Below are positions 8,604-18,496 of a stretch of 64,000 bases of DNA, piece by piece (the first letter of the stretch is position 1; every line of letters begins with the position of its first letter). The DNA is from SZUA-547 sp963669265 (lineage in GTDB: Bacteria > Pseudomonadota > Alphaproteobacteria > Rhodobacterales > Rhodobacteraceae). Location: NCBI GenBank assembly GCA_963669265.1, contig OY769916.1, forward strand, positions 1,736,001 through 1,800,000, written 5' to 3'. A program made the position numbers and the translations under genes. The notes below the pieces were generated by a model. It did not search any database. It was not told where the DNA came from and worked only from the letters and a program-made list of their open reading frames with translations.

Positions 8604-9701
8604 TCAGCGCTTGTAGTTGTGAGGCACAAAGGGCAGCGCGATGACTTCTGCGGGCATCTGTTTGCCTCTGACGATCAAATTCAACTTCGTTCCCGGCTCG
8701 GCGTGGGCGGACGCGACATAGCCCATCGAGACCGGGCCACCCACCGTAGGGCCGAATCCTCCGCTGGTCACGGATCCGATGACGTCGCCGTCCGCGCTCG
8801 CAATCTCGACGCCTTGCCGCGCCGGAGCGCGGCCTTCCGGCTTGATGCCCACCAGCTTTCGCGACGGGCCCTCGGCGATCTCTCGCTGGATCCGCGCGTC
8901 GCCGGGGAATCCGCCCTCTTCGCGGCGGCGTTTCTGCAGCGCCCAGGTGAGCTGCGCCTCGATGGGAGAGGTCCCGGCGTCAATGTCGTTTCCGTAAAGG
9001 CAGAGCCCGGCCTCAAGCCGCAGGCTGTCGCGCGCGCCGAGGCCCGCCGGGGCGCAATCCTCGTGCGCCAACAGCGCCCGCGCCACGTCCTCCGCCCGGT
9101 CCGCCGGGATCGAGATCTCATACCCGTCCTCGCCGGTATAGCCCTGCCGGGCGACGCGGCATTCGGCGCCCAAAAGATCCATCACCGCGGCCTCCATGAA
9201 GGTGAGGTCGGCGGCGGCGGGCGCGAGCGCGGACACCACGGCCTCGGCGGACGGTCCCTGCACCGCGACCAGTGCGCGATCATTCAGCTCCGTCAGCTCG
9301 ACGCCGGACAGGTTGTCCCGCATATGGCCGATGTCCTGATCGCGCATCGAGGCGTTGACCACCACAAACAGGTGATCGCCGGCATTTGTGACGATCAGGT
9401 CGTCCATGATCCCGCCATCGGAATTGGTGAACATGGTGTAGCGCGCCTTGCCCGGCTTCAGCGTGGTGAACGCGCTGGGCGCGATGGCCTCCAGAGCCTC
9501 CGCCGCGCCGTCGCCGCGCAGGACCACCTGCCCCATATGGCTGACGTCGAACAGCGCCGCTTTCTGACGGCACTGCGCGTGCTCGGCCATGATCCCGGCC
9601 GGGAACTGCACCGGCATCTCCCAACCGGCGAAGCCGACCATCTTGCCGCCCAGTTCGACATGCAGGTCGTAGAGCGGGGTGCGCTTCAGGGTCTCTGACA
9701 T
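8604..9701 (-). CDS. gcvT: Aminomethyltransferase, glycine cleavage T-protein
   Basis: A 365-residue T-protein that releases ammonia from aminomethyl-lipoyl GcvH and transfers the one-carbon unit to tetrahydrofolate. Characteristic parts are the N-terminal LKRTPLYDLHVELGGKMVGFAGWEMPVQF, FDVSHMGQVVLRG, and the C-terminal folate-binding GCV_T_C domain (about residues 275-360). The start has an AGGAAGG ribosome site. Only 37 bp separate it from usp, leaving no space for the glycine riboswitch that precedes gcvT in many bacteria. Confidence 0.97.
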   Translation of the reverse strand: MSETLKRTPLYDLHVELGGKMVGFAGWEMPVQFPAGIMAEHAQCRQKAALFDVSHMGQVVLRGDGAAEALEAIAPSAFTTLKPGKARYTMFTNSDGGIMDDLIVTNAGDHLFVVVNASMRDQDIGHMRDNLSGVELTELNDRALVAVQGPSAEAVVSALAPAAADLTFMEAAVMDLLGAECRVARQGYTGEDGYEISIPADRAEDVARALLAHEDCAPAGLGARDSLRLEAGLCLYGNDIDAGTSPIEAQLTWALQKRRREEGGFPGDARIQREIAEGPSRKLVGIKPEGRAPARQGVEIASADGDVIGSVTSGGFGPTVGGPVSMGYVASAHAEPGTKLNLIVRGKQMPAEVIALPFVPHNYKR

Positions 9702-9738
9702 GGCGCTTACCTTCCTGATCTTGCGTTAAGTTAGCGGT

Positions 9739-10152
9739 CTAGTCGCGAACGACCAGAACCGAACAATGCGCGTTTCGCACCACGCGCGCCAAATTCGGGC
9801 CGATCTCGTAATTCGGGAAATCCCCCTTGGACGAGGCCATGATGATCATGTCGAACTCGCCCCTGTGGGCGGTTTTCAAGATCTCGCGATAGACGCTGCC
9901 CTGGGCCATGATGATCTCGGTGGTCGACGCGTTCGCAGCATCCAGAACCGCCTGAATCTGGCCTTTGACGTGCTCCAACGCGCCAGCGCCGTAATTCTCG
10001 GGCAGGTTCGGCAATTGAATGATCTCCGGGATGACGGACACGACCGACAACGTCGCGCCGTAGAAGGACGCCTGCTCGCGCGCGAAGGGCAGCGCCCGTT
10101 CCCAGGACTTCGCATCCGTGTGATCGATCGGCAGCAGGATTTTCTTAATCAT
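9739..10152 (-). CDS. Universal stress protein, UspA family
   Basis: A 137-residue single-domain Usp. It begins MIKKILLPIDHTDAKSWERALPFA and ends with GPNLARVVRNAHCSVLVVRD, matching the alpha/beta Usp fold, although the usual G-x2-G-x9-G(S/T) ATP loop is poorly kept (MASSKGDFPNYEIGPN). A nucleotide role is therefore uncertain. It lies between the glycine symporter gene agcS and gcvT on the same strand. Usp proteins often accompany transporter genes in alphaproteobacteria, so it may modulate the symporter. Confidence 0.85.
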   Translation of the reverse strand: MIKKILLPIDHTDAKSWERALPFAREQASFYGATLSVVSVIPEIIQLPNLPENYGAGALEHVKGQIQAVLDAANASTTEIIMAQGSVYREILKTAHRGEFDMIIMASSKGDFPNYEIGPNLARVVRNAHCSVLVVRD

Positions 10153-10180
10153 GATGAATGTTCCTGACTGAATTGAGAGG

Positions 10181-10204
10181 GGGGCCCGCCCGAGAGCGGG
10201 CCCC
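10181..10204 (-). promoter_or_regulatory. GC-rich hairpin between agcS and usp
   Basis: GGGGCCCGC and GCGGGCCCC form a perfect 9-bp stem with a 6-base loop directly after the agcS stop. No U-run follows in the minus-strand direction, so partial termination or 3-prime end protection of the agcS message is more likely than a full terminator. Confidence 0.55.
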
Positions 10205-10212
10205 GGAGAGAT

Positions 10213-11586
10213 CTATTTCGCGGGCGTGTAGCCAGGCTCTTCGGACGCGCCTTTCGTGTCGAAGAACTCCTTCGTCAGGGCGATGACGATCGGGCTCAAG
10301 AGCGCCAGAGCGATCAGGTTCGGGATCGCCATCATCGCGTTCAGCGTATCCGCCAGCAGCCAGATGAAGCCGAGATCCGCGACCGCGCCCAACGGCACCG
10401 CGACGCACCACAGCAGACGGAACGGCGTGATCGCTTTCGGCCCGAGGAAGAAGGTCACGCATTTCTCGGAATAGAAGCTCCAGCCGAGGATGGTGGTGAA
10501 GGCGAAGATCGAGAGCGCGATGGCGATCAGATATCCGCCGACGCCCGGCAACGAGGTCTCAAAAGCCAGCGAGGTCAGCGACGCGCCGCTTTCGCCCGAT
10601 GTCCAGGCGCCCGACGCGATGATCGCGAGGCCCGTGATCGAGCAGACGATGATCGTGTCGATGAAGGTGCCGAGCATCGCCACCAGACCCTGGTTGACGG
10701 GGCCTTTGGTCGAAGCCGCCGCGTGGGCGATCGGCGCCGAGCCGAGACCGGCCTCGTTCGAGAACACGCCGCGCGCGACGCCGAACCGGATCGCCGCCCA
10801 CACCGCCGCGCCGGCGAACCCGCCTTCGGCGGCGGTCGGCGTGAACGCGTGGGTGAAGACCAGACCGATCGCGGACGGCAAGGCGCCGGCGTTGATGATC
10901 AGCACTGTCAGGCCCGCCAGGATATAAGCGATGGCCATGAACGGAACCAGCTTGCCGGCCACCGCGCCGATGCGGGTGATGCCGCCCAGGATCACGCCCG
11001 CGGTCAGAACCATCAGCAAAATGCCGGTATAGAGCGGCGGAATGCCGAAATTGGTGTCGATCACGTCGGCGACGCCGTTGGCTTGCACCGTGTTGCCGAT
11101 GCCGAATCCGGCGATGGCGCCGAAGCCCGCGAAGGCGGGTGCCAGCCAGAACCACTTCGAAGCGAGACCATTCTTGATGTAATACATCGGACCGCCGACA
11201 AAGTTGCCCAGCTCATCCTGCTCACGGTATTTCACCGCGCAGACCGCCTCGGCGTATTTGGTCGCCATGCCGACAAGCGCGGTGATCCACATCCAGAACA
11301 GCGCGCCCGGCCCGCCGAGGAACACCGCCGTGGCGACGCCCGCGATGTTGCCGGTGCCGATGGTCGCCGACAGCGAGGTCATCAGCGCGTTGAACGGGCT
11401 GATCTGGCCTTCGCCGCCGTCTTCGCGGCCTTTCCAGAGCAGGCTGAAACCAGTGCCCAGCTTGAGGATGGGCATAAATTTCAACCCGGCCTGCAAGAAG
11501 AACCCAACGCCGAGAATGAGGACCAGCATCATTGGGCCCCAGACGATTGAGTTAATCTCACCTACGATATTTGAGAGAGCTTCCAT
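10213..11586 (-). CDS. Alanine/glycine:cation symporter (AgcS family)
   Basis: A 457-residue inner-membrane sodium (or proton)-coupled carrier for glycine or alanine. The run of hydrophobic segments, the motif SATIGTGNIAGVATA (about residues 73-88) and GVARGVFSNEAGLGSAPIAHAAA (about 270-292) are diagnostic of AgcS/SSS-like carriers. The start has a strong GGGGGAAAG ribosome site. Its position between lipA and the gcv genes argues that glycine is the substrate, feeding GcvTHP and GlyA. That specificity is inferred from context. Confidence 0.92.
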   Translation of the reverse strand: MEALSNIVGEINSIVWGPMMLVLILGVGFFLQAGLKFMPILKLGTGFSLLWKGREDGGEGQISPFNALMTSLSATIGTGNIAGVATAVFLGGPGALFWMWITALVGMATKYAEAVCAVKYREQDELGNFVGGPMYYIKNGLASKWFWLAPAFAGFGAIAGFGIGNTVQANGVADVIDTNFGIPPLYTGILLMVLTAGVILGGITRIGAVAGKLVPFMAIAYILAGLTVLIINAGALPSAIGLVFTHAFTPTAAEGGFAGAAVWAAIRFGVARGVFSNEAGLGSAPIAHAAASTKGPVNQGLVAMLGTFIDTIIVCSITGLAIIASGAWTSGESGASLTSLAFETSLPGVGGYLIAIALSIFAFTTILGWSFYSEKCVTFFLGPKAITPFRLLWCVAVPLGAVADLGFIWLLADTLNAMMAIPNLIALALLSPIVIALTKEFFDTKGASEEPGYTPAK

Positions 11587-11662
11587 TACTTTCCCCCTTC
11601 GAGGATCTTGATCTTCAGTTCAGTTGTTAACGGGGATCTCCGCCCCCTTTTGTATCGAGTGC

Positions 11663-12643
11663 TCAGGCGCTTTCGCGCCGTATTTCCGGTTGCGCGCGGG
11701 GCCGCCCCAGCGCCTCCCTACGCGCCGCGCGAAGCACCGCGAAACCCGCATCCGCATGATAGGAGGATCGCGTCATCGGCGTCGCCGCGACGGTCAGAAA
11801 TCCCTTTGCGCGCGCGGTCATATCAATGGACTTGAATTCCTCCGGCGTCACGAACCGGTCTATGGCGTGATGCTTCGGGGTCGGCTGCAAATACTGGCCG
11901 ACGGTGAGGAAATCGACATCCGCCGCGCGCATGTCGTCCATCACCTGGCGCACTTCGCCCAGATCCTCTCCAAGCCCGACCATCAGGCCCGACTTGGTGA
12001 AAATCTCGGGATCCATCCGCTTCACGTCGTCCAGCAGACGCAGGCTCTGATAGTAGCGCGCGCCGGGCCGAACCGAAGGATAGAGCCGGGGCACGGTCTC
12101 CAGATTGTGGTTGAAGACATCGGGCTTCGCTTCGACCACGGTCTCGAACGCCCGGCCTTTGCGCAGAAAGTCCGGCGTCAGCACCTCGATCGTTGAGGCG
12201 GGAGATTTCCGGCGCACCGCGCGGATGGTCATGGCGATATGCTCGGCGCCGCCATCGGCCAGATCGTCCCGATCGACCGAGGTGATCACCACATGTTTCA
12301 GGCCCAGTTTCGCGACCGCATGCGCCACGCGGCCGGGTTCAAACGGATCCAGCGCATCGGGCCGCCCGGTGGCGACGTTGCAGAAGGCGCAGCCGCGCGT
12401 GCAGATCTCTCCCATGATCATCATGGTGGCGTGGCGTTTCGACCAGCACTCGCCGATATTCGGGCAGCGAGCCTCTTCACACACGGTGGAGAGGTTGTTC
12501 TCGCGCATGGTGCGGCGGGTCTCGAAATAGACCTCGGACGTCGCCCGCGCCTTGCGAATCCAATTCGGCTTGCGCGGCGTCGCGCTTCCGGCCCGATGGG
12601 CCTTTTCGGGGTGCCGTAACCGCGGCGTGTCGATCACTGACAT
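11663..12643 (-). CDS. lipA: Lipoyl synthase (radical SAM)
   Basis: A 326-residue LipA that inserts two sulfurs into octanoyl-H protein or E2 domains. Auxiliary-cluster cysteines are C55, C60 and C66 (CEEARCPNIGEC). The radical SAM triad is C81, C85 and C88 (CTRGCAFC), and the C-terminal RSSYHA supplies the conserved serine ligand. The start at 12643 (MSVIDTPRLRHPEK) is preferred; the frame runs 37 residues further but that part overlaps glyA. It lies 22 bp after glyA. LipA is usually near lipB or pdh genes, so its place in a glycine-use operon is notable and fits the demand for lipoyl-GcvH. Confidence 0.96.
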   Translation of the reverse strand: MSVIDTPRLRHPEKAHRAGSATPRKPNWIRKARATSEVYFETRRTMRENNLSTVCEEARCPNIGECWSKRHATMMIMGEICTRGCAFCNVATGRPDALDPFEPGRVAHAVAKLGLKHVVITSVDRDDLADGGAEHIAMTIRAVRRKSPASTIEVLTPDFLRKGRAFETVVEAKPDVFNHNLETVPRLYPSVRPGARYYQSLRLLDDVKRMDPEIFTKSGLMVGLGEDLGEVRQVMDDMRAADVDFLTVGQYLQPTPKHHAIDRFVTPEEFKSIDMTARAKGFLTVAATPMTRSSYHADAGFAVLRAARREALGRPRAQPEIRRESA

Positions 12644-12665
12644 GGCGAAGCCCTCCCCACGAAGA

Positions 12666-13919
<1,254 letters not shown>

Positions 13920-13987
13920 CTGGTTCCCCCAACAATCTGTTTGGTTGCACCCGCTGGCGGTCAATCCCGGTGATTCCCCCGCGGTGC

Positions 13988-14046
13988 GTTTCTTATAGGA
14001 AACTTTTTCTCTTAAAGAAACTTTTTTCTCTGATGAAATTTTTGAC
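13988..14046. promoter_or_regulatory. Three 18-bp-spaced GAAA-T5 elements between glyA and the XRE regulator
   Basis: GAAACTTTTTCTCT begins at 13999, GAAACTTTTTTCTCT at 14017 and GAAATTTTTGAC at 14035, an exact 18-bp period. Just upstream, GTTTC at 13988-13992 pairs with the first GAAAC (inverted repeat, 6-bp spacer). The AT-rich block stands out from the GC-rich surroundings and sits in the only divergent gap of the glycine cluster. It is a candidate multi-site operator for the neighbouring XRE-cupin protein and probably covers the glyA promoter. Assignment of the binding protein is inference. Confidence 0.65.
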
Positions 14047-14115
14047 GCAAAAGCGATACCATGCAAAACTCTCACCTAACGCCGATTCTTGCAATGATTT
14101 CAGCTTGGGAGCGCT

Positions 14116-14736
14116 ATGACGCCGCCAAAAATCGAGACCGAAGACGCATCGCCGGACGGCCCCGCCGCGCTGACCGAGGACGCAAACACGCTCGGGCCCA
14201 TGGTTCGGGACGCCCGCAGAAGCAAAGGCTGGACGCTCGATGAAACCTGCAAACGAGCCGGAATCGGCCGCTCCACCCTGTCGAAGATCGAGAACAACCA
14301 GACCAAGCCGAGTTTCGACATTGTCAGGCGGCTGACGCAGGCGCTCGACCTTCAGACGCCGCAGCTATTTGTGCAGTCCGGGGGAGGCAACACCGCCGGT
14401 CGGCGCGACTACACCCGAAAGGGTCAGGGCGAGATTCGCACCACCGCGAGTTATGAGCATGAATTGCTGTGCAATGAGATCACCAGCAAGGGCATGGTGC
14501 CCTATATCAGCCGGATCAAGACCCGCGCGCTGTCGGAATTCGAAGACTGGGTGCGCCATCGCGGCGAGGAGTTCATGTTTGTGCTGAGGGGCGAGGTCGA
14601 ACTGCACACCGAGCATTATCGGCCGCTCAGGCTCGGGGCCGGCGATTCCGCCTATTACGACAGCGGCATGGGACATCTTTGCATTTCGGTTAGCGACGAG
14701 GACGCGACCGTGCTCTGGGTGTCGCTGGAGCGCTGA
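14116..14736 (+). CDS. XRE-family regulator with C-terminal cupin domain
   Basis: A 206-residue DNA-binding protein. An N-terminal HTH_3 domain (about residues 28-85; VRDARRSKGWTLDETCKRAGIGRSTLSKIENNQTKPS) is followed by a cupin beta-barrel (about 125-200; GEEFMFVLRGEVELHTEHYRPLRLGAGDSAYYDS). Such proteins usually sense a small ligand in the cupin and act on adjacent genes. The start at 14116 has GGGAG upstream. It is divergent from glyA across the GAAA-T5 array and converges on the lyase gene at 14775. Local regulation of the glycine operon with glycine, serine or a derivative as signal is the simplest reading, but the ligand is unknown. Confidence 0.92.
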   Translation: MTPPKIETEDASPDGPAALTEDANTLGPMVRDARRSKGWTLDETCKRAGIGRSTLSKIENNQTKPSFDIVRRLTQALDLQTPQLFVQSGGGNTAGRRDYTRKGQGEIRTTASYEHELLCNEITSKGMVPYISRIKTRALSEFEDWVRHRGEEFMFVLRGEVELHTEHYRPLRLGAGDSAYYDSGMGHLCISVSDEDATVLWVSLER

Positions 14737-14774
14737 GACGCGAGCGCAGCCCCCGCCTTGCCGGCTTGGATCGC

Positions 14775-15611
14775 CTAGTCCTGATCGTCCGCGCCCGAAA
14801 TCGGGTTCGGGCCGTCATAGGTCCAGCGATATTTTGGCGGGGTCGGCCCCTTGATGCGGCCGCCCTGGCTCATCTGCTCCCACGCATGCGCCAGCACGCC
14901 GACCGAGCGCGACAGGCAAAAAAGACCGCGCGCCAGCGGCGGCGGAAAGCCAAGCTCGGCGTAGATCACCGCCGTCGCGCCATCGATATTCATCGGCACC
15001 AGCTTTCCCGCGCGGGCGTTGATCACCGCCTGAACAGATCGGCCGATGGCGGCGAACCGGCCATCGCACGCGCCCGCCGTCGCCGCCTCGTCTACCAACG
15101 CCAGCAGACGTGGCGCGCGTGGATCCTCGGGTTTGTGAAACCGGTGTCCGAAGCCGGGAATATGTCGTGAGCGCTCGGCCACCCACCTGTCCAGCATCGT
15201 CTCGATCGCCGCTTCCAGCGTCTGACCGCCCTCCACCGCTTCGGCGATCCAATGATACAGCTCCACCGCCTGCTCGCCCGCCCCGCCATGCACGTCGTCG
15301 AGAAAGTTGACCGCTGAGGCCATGGCGCCGTTCAGGCCCAGCCCGCAGGTGACAGCCATACGCGCCGCGGCGATGGAGGGCGCCTGGGGACCGTGATCGA
15401 CCGCCGCGACCAGCGCGCACTCCAAGAGCTTCGCCTGATCCGGCGTCGGCAGATCGCCGCGCATCATCAGCCAGATCATCTGAGGGAAAGTCGCGTTGCC
15501 GATCAGGTCTTCGACCGGGCGGCCGCGCAGGCGGATCTGGCCCGGCGCCATGTCGATGATCGACGTGCGCCACCAGTCGGAGACATCATCGCCCGGCGAT
15601 CTCGTGCTCAT
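14775..15611 (-). CDS. Citrate-synthase-fold lyase (citryl-CoA lyase-like)
   Basis: A 278-residue short member of the citrate synthase superfamily, much smaller than PrpC or GltA (about 370-430). The catalytic triad positions are recognisable: H108 (VHGGAGE), H156 (GFGHRFHKPEDPRAP) and D210 (MNIDGATAV), with spacing like that of citrate synthase. Short members include citryl-CoA lyases, which split citryl-CoA to acetyl-CoA and oxaloacetate. It overlaps the CoA-transferase gene by 4 bp (ATGA), so the pair probably acts in series: the transferase makes the acyl-CoA and this enzyme cleaves it. Candidate substrates are citryl-CoA, citramalyl-CoA or methylcitryl-CoA; sequence alone does not decide. 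Confidence 0.75.
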   Translation of the reverse strand: MSTRSPGDDVSDWWRTSIIDMAPGQIRLRGRPVEDLIGNATFPQMIWLMMRGDLPTPDQAKLLECALVAAVDHGPQAPSIAAARMAVTCGLGLNGAMASAVNFLDDVHGGAGEQAVELYHWIAEAVEGGQTLEAAIETMLDRWVAERSRHIPGFGHRFHKPEDPRAPRLLALVDEAATAGACDGRFAAIGRSVQAVINARAGKLVPMNIDGATAVIYAELGFPPPLARGLFCLSRSVGVLAHAWEQMSQGGRIKGPTPPKYRWTYDGPNPISGADDQD

Positions 15612-16798
15612 ATCGCGCCCTCCACCTTCAGATTTGCGATCTCGTCCGGCTCAAGGCCCAGTTCGCTCCAGATCGCATCATTATCCTGCCCCAGCTCTGG
15701 CGGCGGCGCATCGACCGTCGGCGCTTCACCATCCAGTTTGACGCCGGTGGTCACCACCTTGATGTCGCGCCCGACGCCGGGGACATCCCTGTATTCGGTC
15801 AGGAACCCCCGATCCGCGACCTGCGGCATCTCTAAGACCTCCGGCACCGTCAGCACCGCGCCCGCCGGCACGCCCAGCCGGTTCAGCTCCTTCGCCCAGT
15901 CGCGGGCGGGGCGCGCGGCCAGCGCCTGCTCGATCTCAGCCTTCAGCGCGGCGCGGTTGGCCTTGCGATCCTCGCGGGTGGCGAATTCCGGGCGCTCCAG
16001 CAGGTCCTCGCGCCCGATATGCCGGGCCAAAAGCGCCCATTGTTCGTCCTTGTTGGCGGCGATATTGAGCAAGCCTTCTCTGGCCTGAAACGCGCCGGAG
16101 GGCGCGGAGGTCGGGTTCTCATTGCCATTCGCTTTCGGCGAGACGCCCGCGATCAGGTGGTTTGAGATCACCCAGCCCATCGTCGCCATCACCGATTCCA
16201 GCATCGAGACGTCGATGAACGCGCCGCGCTCCTTGGCATTCAAGGCGGAGGCGATGGCGAAGGCGGCGGTCATGCCGCCGACCGTATCGGCGATCGGATA
16301 GCCGACGCGCAGCGGCGCGCTCTCCGCATCCCCGGTGATCGACATCACGCCGGACGATCCCTGAATGATCTGGTCATAGGCTGGGCGATGGATCCACGGG
16401 CCGTCCTGCCCAAATCCCGAGATCGCGCAATAGATCAGGCGAGGGTTGGCCTGTTTCAAAACCTCATAACCGACGTCCAGGCGGTTCATCACGCCGGGTC
16501 GGAAATTCTCCACAAGCACATCGGCGGTGGCGACCAGTTTCTTCAGAAGATCCTTGCCGGCCTCGTGCTTGAGGTTGACGGTGACCGACTTCTTTCCGGC
16601 GTTCTGCGCCAGAAACGAGACCCCCATCCCTTCGGCGTTCAGCTCCGGATCGGCGCCGAGTTGACGCGCGAGGTCGCCGCGACCGGCGGCCTCCACCTTG
16701 ATCACCTCCGCCCCCATATGGACCAGTTGGTGACAACAGAACGGACCGGCCAGCACATTCGTCAGGTCCAGAACGCGGACCCCGTCAAGCGGCTTCAT
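15608..16798 (-). CDS. Family III CoA-transferase (CaiB/BaiF)
   Basis: A 396-residue CoA-transferase. It begins MKPLDGVRVLDLTNVLAGPFCCHQLVHMGAEVIKVE, the normal family start. The likely catalytic aspartate is D142 in HRPAYDQIIQGSSG, which forms the acyl-aspartyl anhydride in this family. The start at 16798 has a GGGAGACG ribosome site; the frame runs 25 residues further but that part holds the terminator hairpin. Donor and acceptor are unknown. Translational coupling to the citryl-CoA lyase-like gene and proximity to a tricarboxylate transporter suggest activation of an imported di- or tricarboxylate. A terminator upstream separates it from tctA, so it may have its own promoter. Confidence 0.88.
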   Translation of the reverse strand: MKPLDGVRVLDLTNVLAGPFCCHQLVHMGAEVIKVEAAGRGDLARQLGADPELNAEGMGVSFLAQNAGKKSVTVNLKHEAGKDLLKKLVATADVLVENFRPGVMNRLDVGYEVLKQANPRLIYCAISGFGQDGPWIHRPAYDQIIQGSSGVMSITGDAESAPLRVGYPIADTVGGMTAAFAIASALNAKERGAFIDVSMLESVMATMGWVISNHLIAGVSPKANGNENPTSAPSGAFQAREGLLNIAANKDEQWALLARHIGREDLLERPEFATREDRKANRAALKAEIEQALAARPARDWAKELNRLGVPAGAVLTVPEVLEMPQVADRGFLTEYRDVPGVGRDIKVVTTGVKLDGEAPTVDAPPPELGQDNDAIWSELGLEPDEIANLKVEGAI

Positions 16799-16852
16799 AG
16801 GGCGTCTCCCTTGCGATATCTGCAGAGCTGGCGCAGTTCTCCACGCTGAACG

Positions 16853-16890
16853 AAAAACGGGGATGGCGCCCAAATCCCGGCGCCATCCCC
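16853..16890 (-). terminator. Rho-independent terminator after tctA
   Basis: GGGGATGGCGCC (16859-16870) and GGCGCCATCCCC (16879-16890) make a perfect 12-bp stem with an 8-base loop. On the minus strand a run of five T follows within two bases (A-run at 16853-16857). It should end or attenuate the tctCBA transcript before the CoA-transferase gene. Confidence 0.85.
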
Positions 16891-16966
16891 GCAGTCTTTA
16901 GCACAGACTTGATCTTTGGCTCAGAACCGGGCGGCCAGCAGGCCTGCTCGCCGCCCGAAGCGTTGA

Positions 16967-18484
16967 TCAATCCGCGTCCGCCGCCCCTTTCGCACGAGCC
17001 TTGGCGCGACGCGCGCGGAAGCTGGGCAGGAAGATCAGCGCCGCGGCGAGGATCAGCAGGCCCAGCGTCATCGGACGCTCATAGATGAAATGCGGCCCTT
17101 CATAGAGCTGCATCGCGCGGGAGAAGTTGTTCTCCAGCAGCGGACCCAGGATAAACCCGATCAAGAGCGGCGCCAGCGGGTAATCCGCGAAACGGAACAG
17201 CGTCGCGATCACGCCGAACCCGACGAGGATCAGAAGTTCGGTGGCGTTGTTCTGCCCGATATAGGCCCCCATCAGCGTGAAGAAGAGAATGAAGGGGATC
17301 AGGTAGTTGCGCGGCACCGCCAGGATCTTCGCGATATAGGGGATCAGCGGCAGGTTCAGGATCAGCAGCACCACGTTGCCCAGATACATCGAGATGATGA
17401 CCGCCCAGAAGATCTCCGGCTCGTCGATCATCAGGCGCGGACCCGGCGAGACGTTGAGCGCGATCAGCGCGCCCAACAGGATCGCCGTGGTGCCCGACCC
17501 CGGAATGCCCAGCGTCAAGAGCGGCACGAAGGACCCGGTGCAGGCCGCGTTATTCGCGCTTTCCGGCGCGGCGAGGCCCTTGACCGAGCCTTTGCCGAAC
17601 TCTTTTTGCTCTTCAGGCGGAGCGAGGTTGCGCTCGACCGCGTAGCCCAGGAACGAGGCGATGGTGGCGCCGGCGCCCGGGAGCACGCCGATCAGGAAGC
17701 CCTGGATCGACTGGCGGCCGATCACGGGCGCGATCGCCTTCGCTTCCGCGCGGGATATCCGAAGGTTCTTGATCTCGCCGCCGCTGTCGCCGGTGTTCGA
17801 ACGTGATTTGTCGAGCACCAGAAAGAGCGCCTCAGGCAGAGCGAACATCGCCATGGCCAGCGTGATGAAGCCGAAGCCGCCCTGAAGGTCCATCACCCCC
17901 ATGGTGAAGCGCGGCAGGTTAAAGAGCACGCCCTCGCCCACCGTAGCCATGATCAGTCCAAGGACCGTCATCAGCAGCGCCTTGGAGACCTGTCCAGAAC
18001 CCGCGAACGTCGCGATGGCGGAGAGGCCCACGACCATCAGCGCGAAATACTCGGCGGAGTGGAACAAAAGGGCCACCGAAGCCAGCGCCGGGGCGAAAAT
18101 CATCAACAGGATCGCGCCGACCGTGCCCCCGGAAAAGGAGGAGATCGCCGCGACGGTCAACGCCTTGCCCGCCTTGCCCTGACGCGCCAGCGGATAGCCG
18201 TCGAAACTGGTGGCCACGGTCGAGGCGACGCCGGGCGCATTGATCAGTATCGATGAGGTCGAACCGCCGAAAATCGCGCCGTAGTAAACGCCGGCCAAGA
18301 GAATGAGCGCGGCCGAGGGATCGCCGATCGAGATCGCGATCGGGATCATGATCGCGATGATCGACATCGGGCCGAGGCCCGGCAGCATTCCGATAAATGT
18401 CCCGATCAGACATCCGCCAATGACCATGGCGATGTTGGTGACCGAAAACGCGGTGGTGAGACCAACGAGCAGTCCTTCAAGCAT
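16967..18484 (-). CDS. tctA: Tripartite tricarboxylate transporter, large permease (TctA)
   Basis: A 505-residue integral membrane protein with about 12 hydrophobic segments. It carries TctA hallmarks: GMLPGLGPMSIIAIMIPI (about residues 33-50), GVYYGAIFGGSTSSILINAPG (about 66-86) and GSFVPLLTLGIPGSGTTAILLGA (about 317-340). With TctB and the periplasmic TctC it forms a secondary, proton- or sodium-driven carrier for citrate-like acids. It is 12 bp after tctB. A second, unrelated-locus TctA is at 52487. Confidence 0.96.
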   Translation of the reverse strand: MLEGLLVGLTTAFSVTNIAMVIGGCLIGTFIGMLPGLGPMSIIAIMIPIAISIGDPSAALILLAGVYYGAIFGGSTSSILINAPGVASTVATSFDGYPLARQGKAGKALTVAAISSFSGGTVGAILLMIFAPALASVALLFHSAEYFALMVVGLSAIATFAGSGQVSKALLMTVLGLIMATVGEGVLFNLPRFTMGVMDLQGGFGFITLAMAMFALPEALFLVLDKSRSNTGDSGGEIKNLRISRAEAKAIAPVIGRQSIQGFLIGVLPGAGATIASFLGYAVERNLAPPEEQKEFGKGSVKGLAAPESANNAACTGSFVPLLTLGIPGSGTTAILLGALIALNVSPGPRLMIDEPEIFWAVIISMYLGNVVLLILNLPLIPYIAKILAVPRNYLIPFILFFTLMGAYIGQNNATELLILVGFGVIATLFRFADYPLAPLLIGFILGPLLENNFSRAMQLYEGPHFIYERPMTLGLLILAAALIFLPSFRARRAKARAKGAADAD

Positions 18485-18496
18485 GTCTCGCCTCCC

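Noticed and set aside
9702..9738. Glycine riboswitch in front of gcvT
   Set aside because: The gap to usp is only 37 bp, too short for the aptamer, and the glyA and agcS leaders show no matching core.
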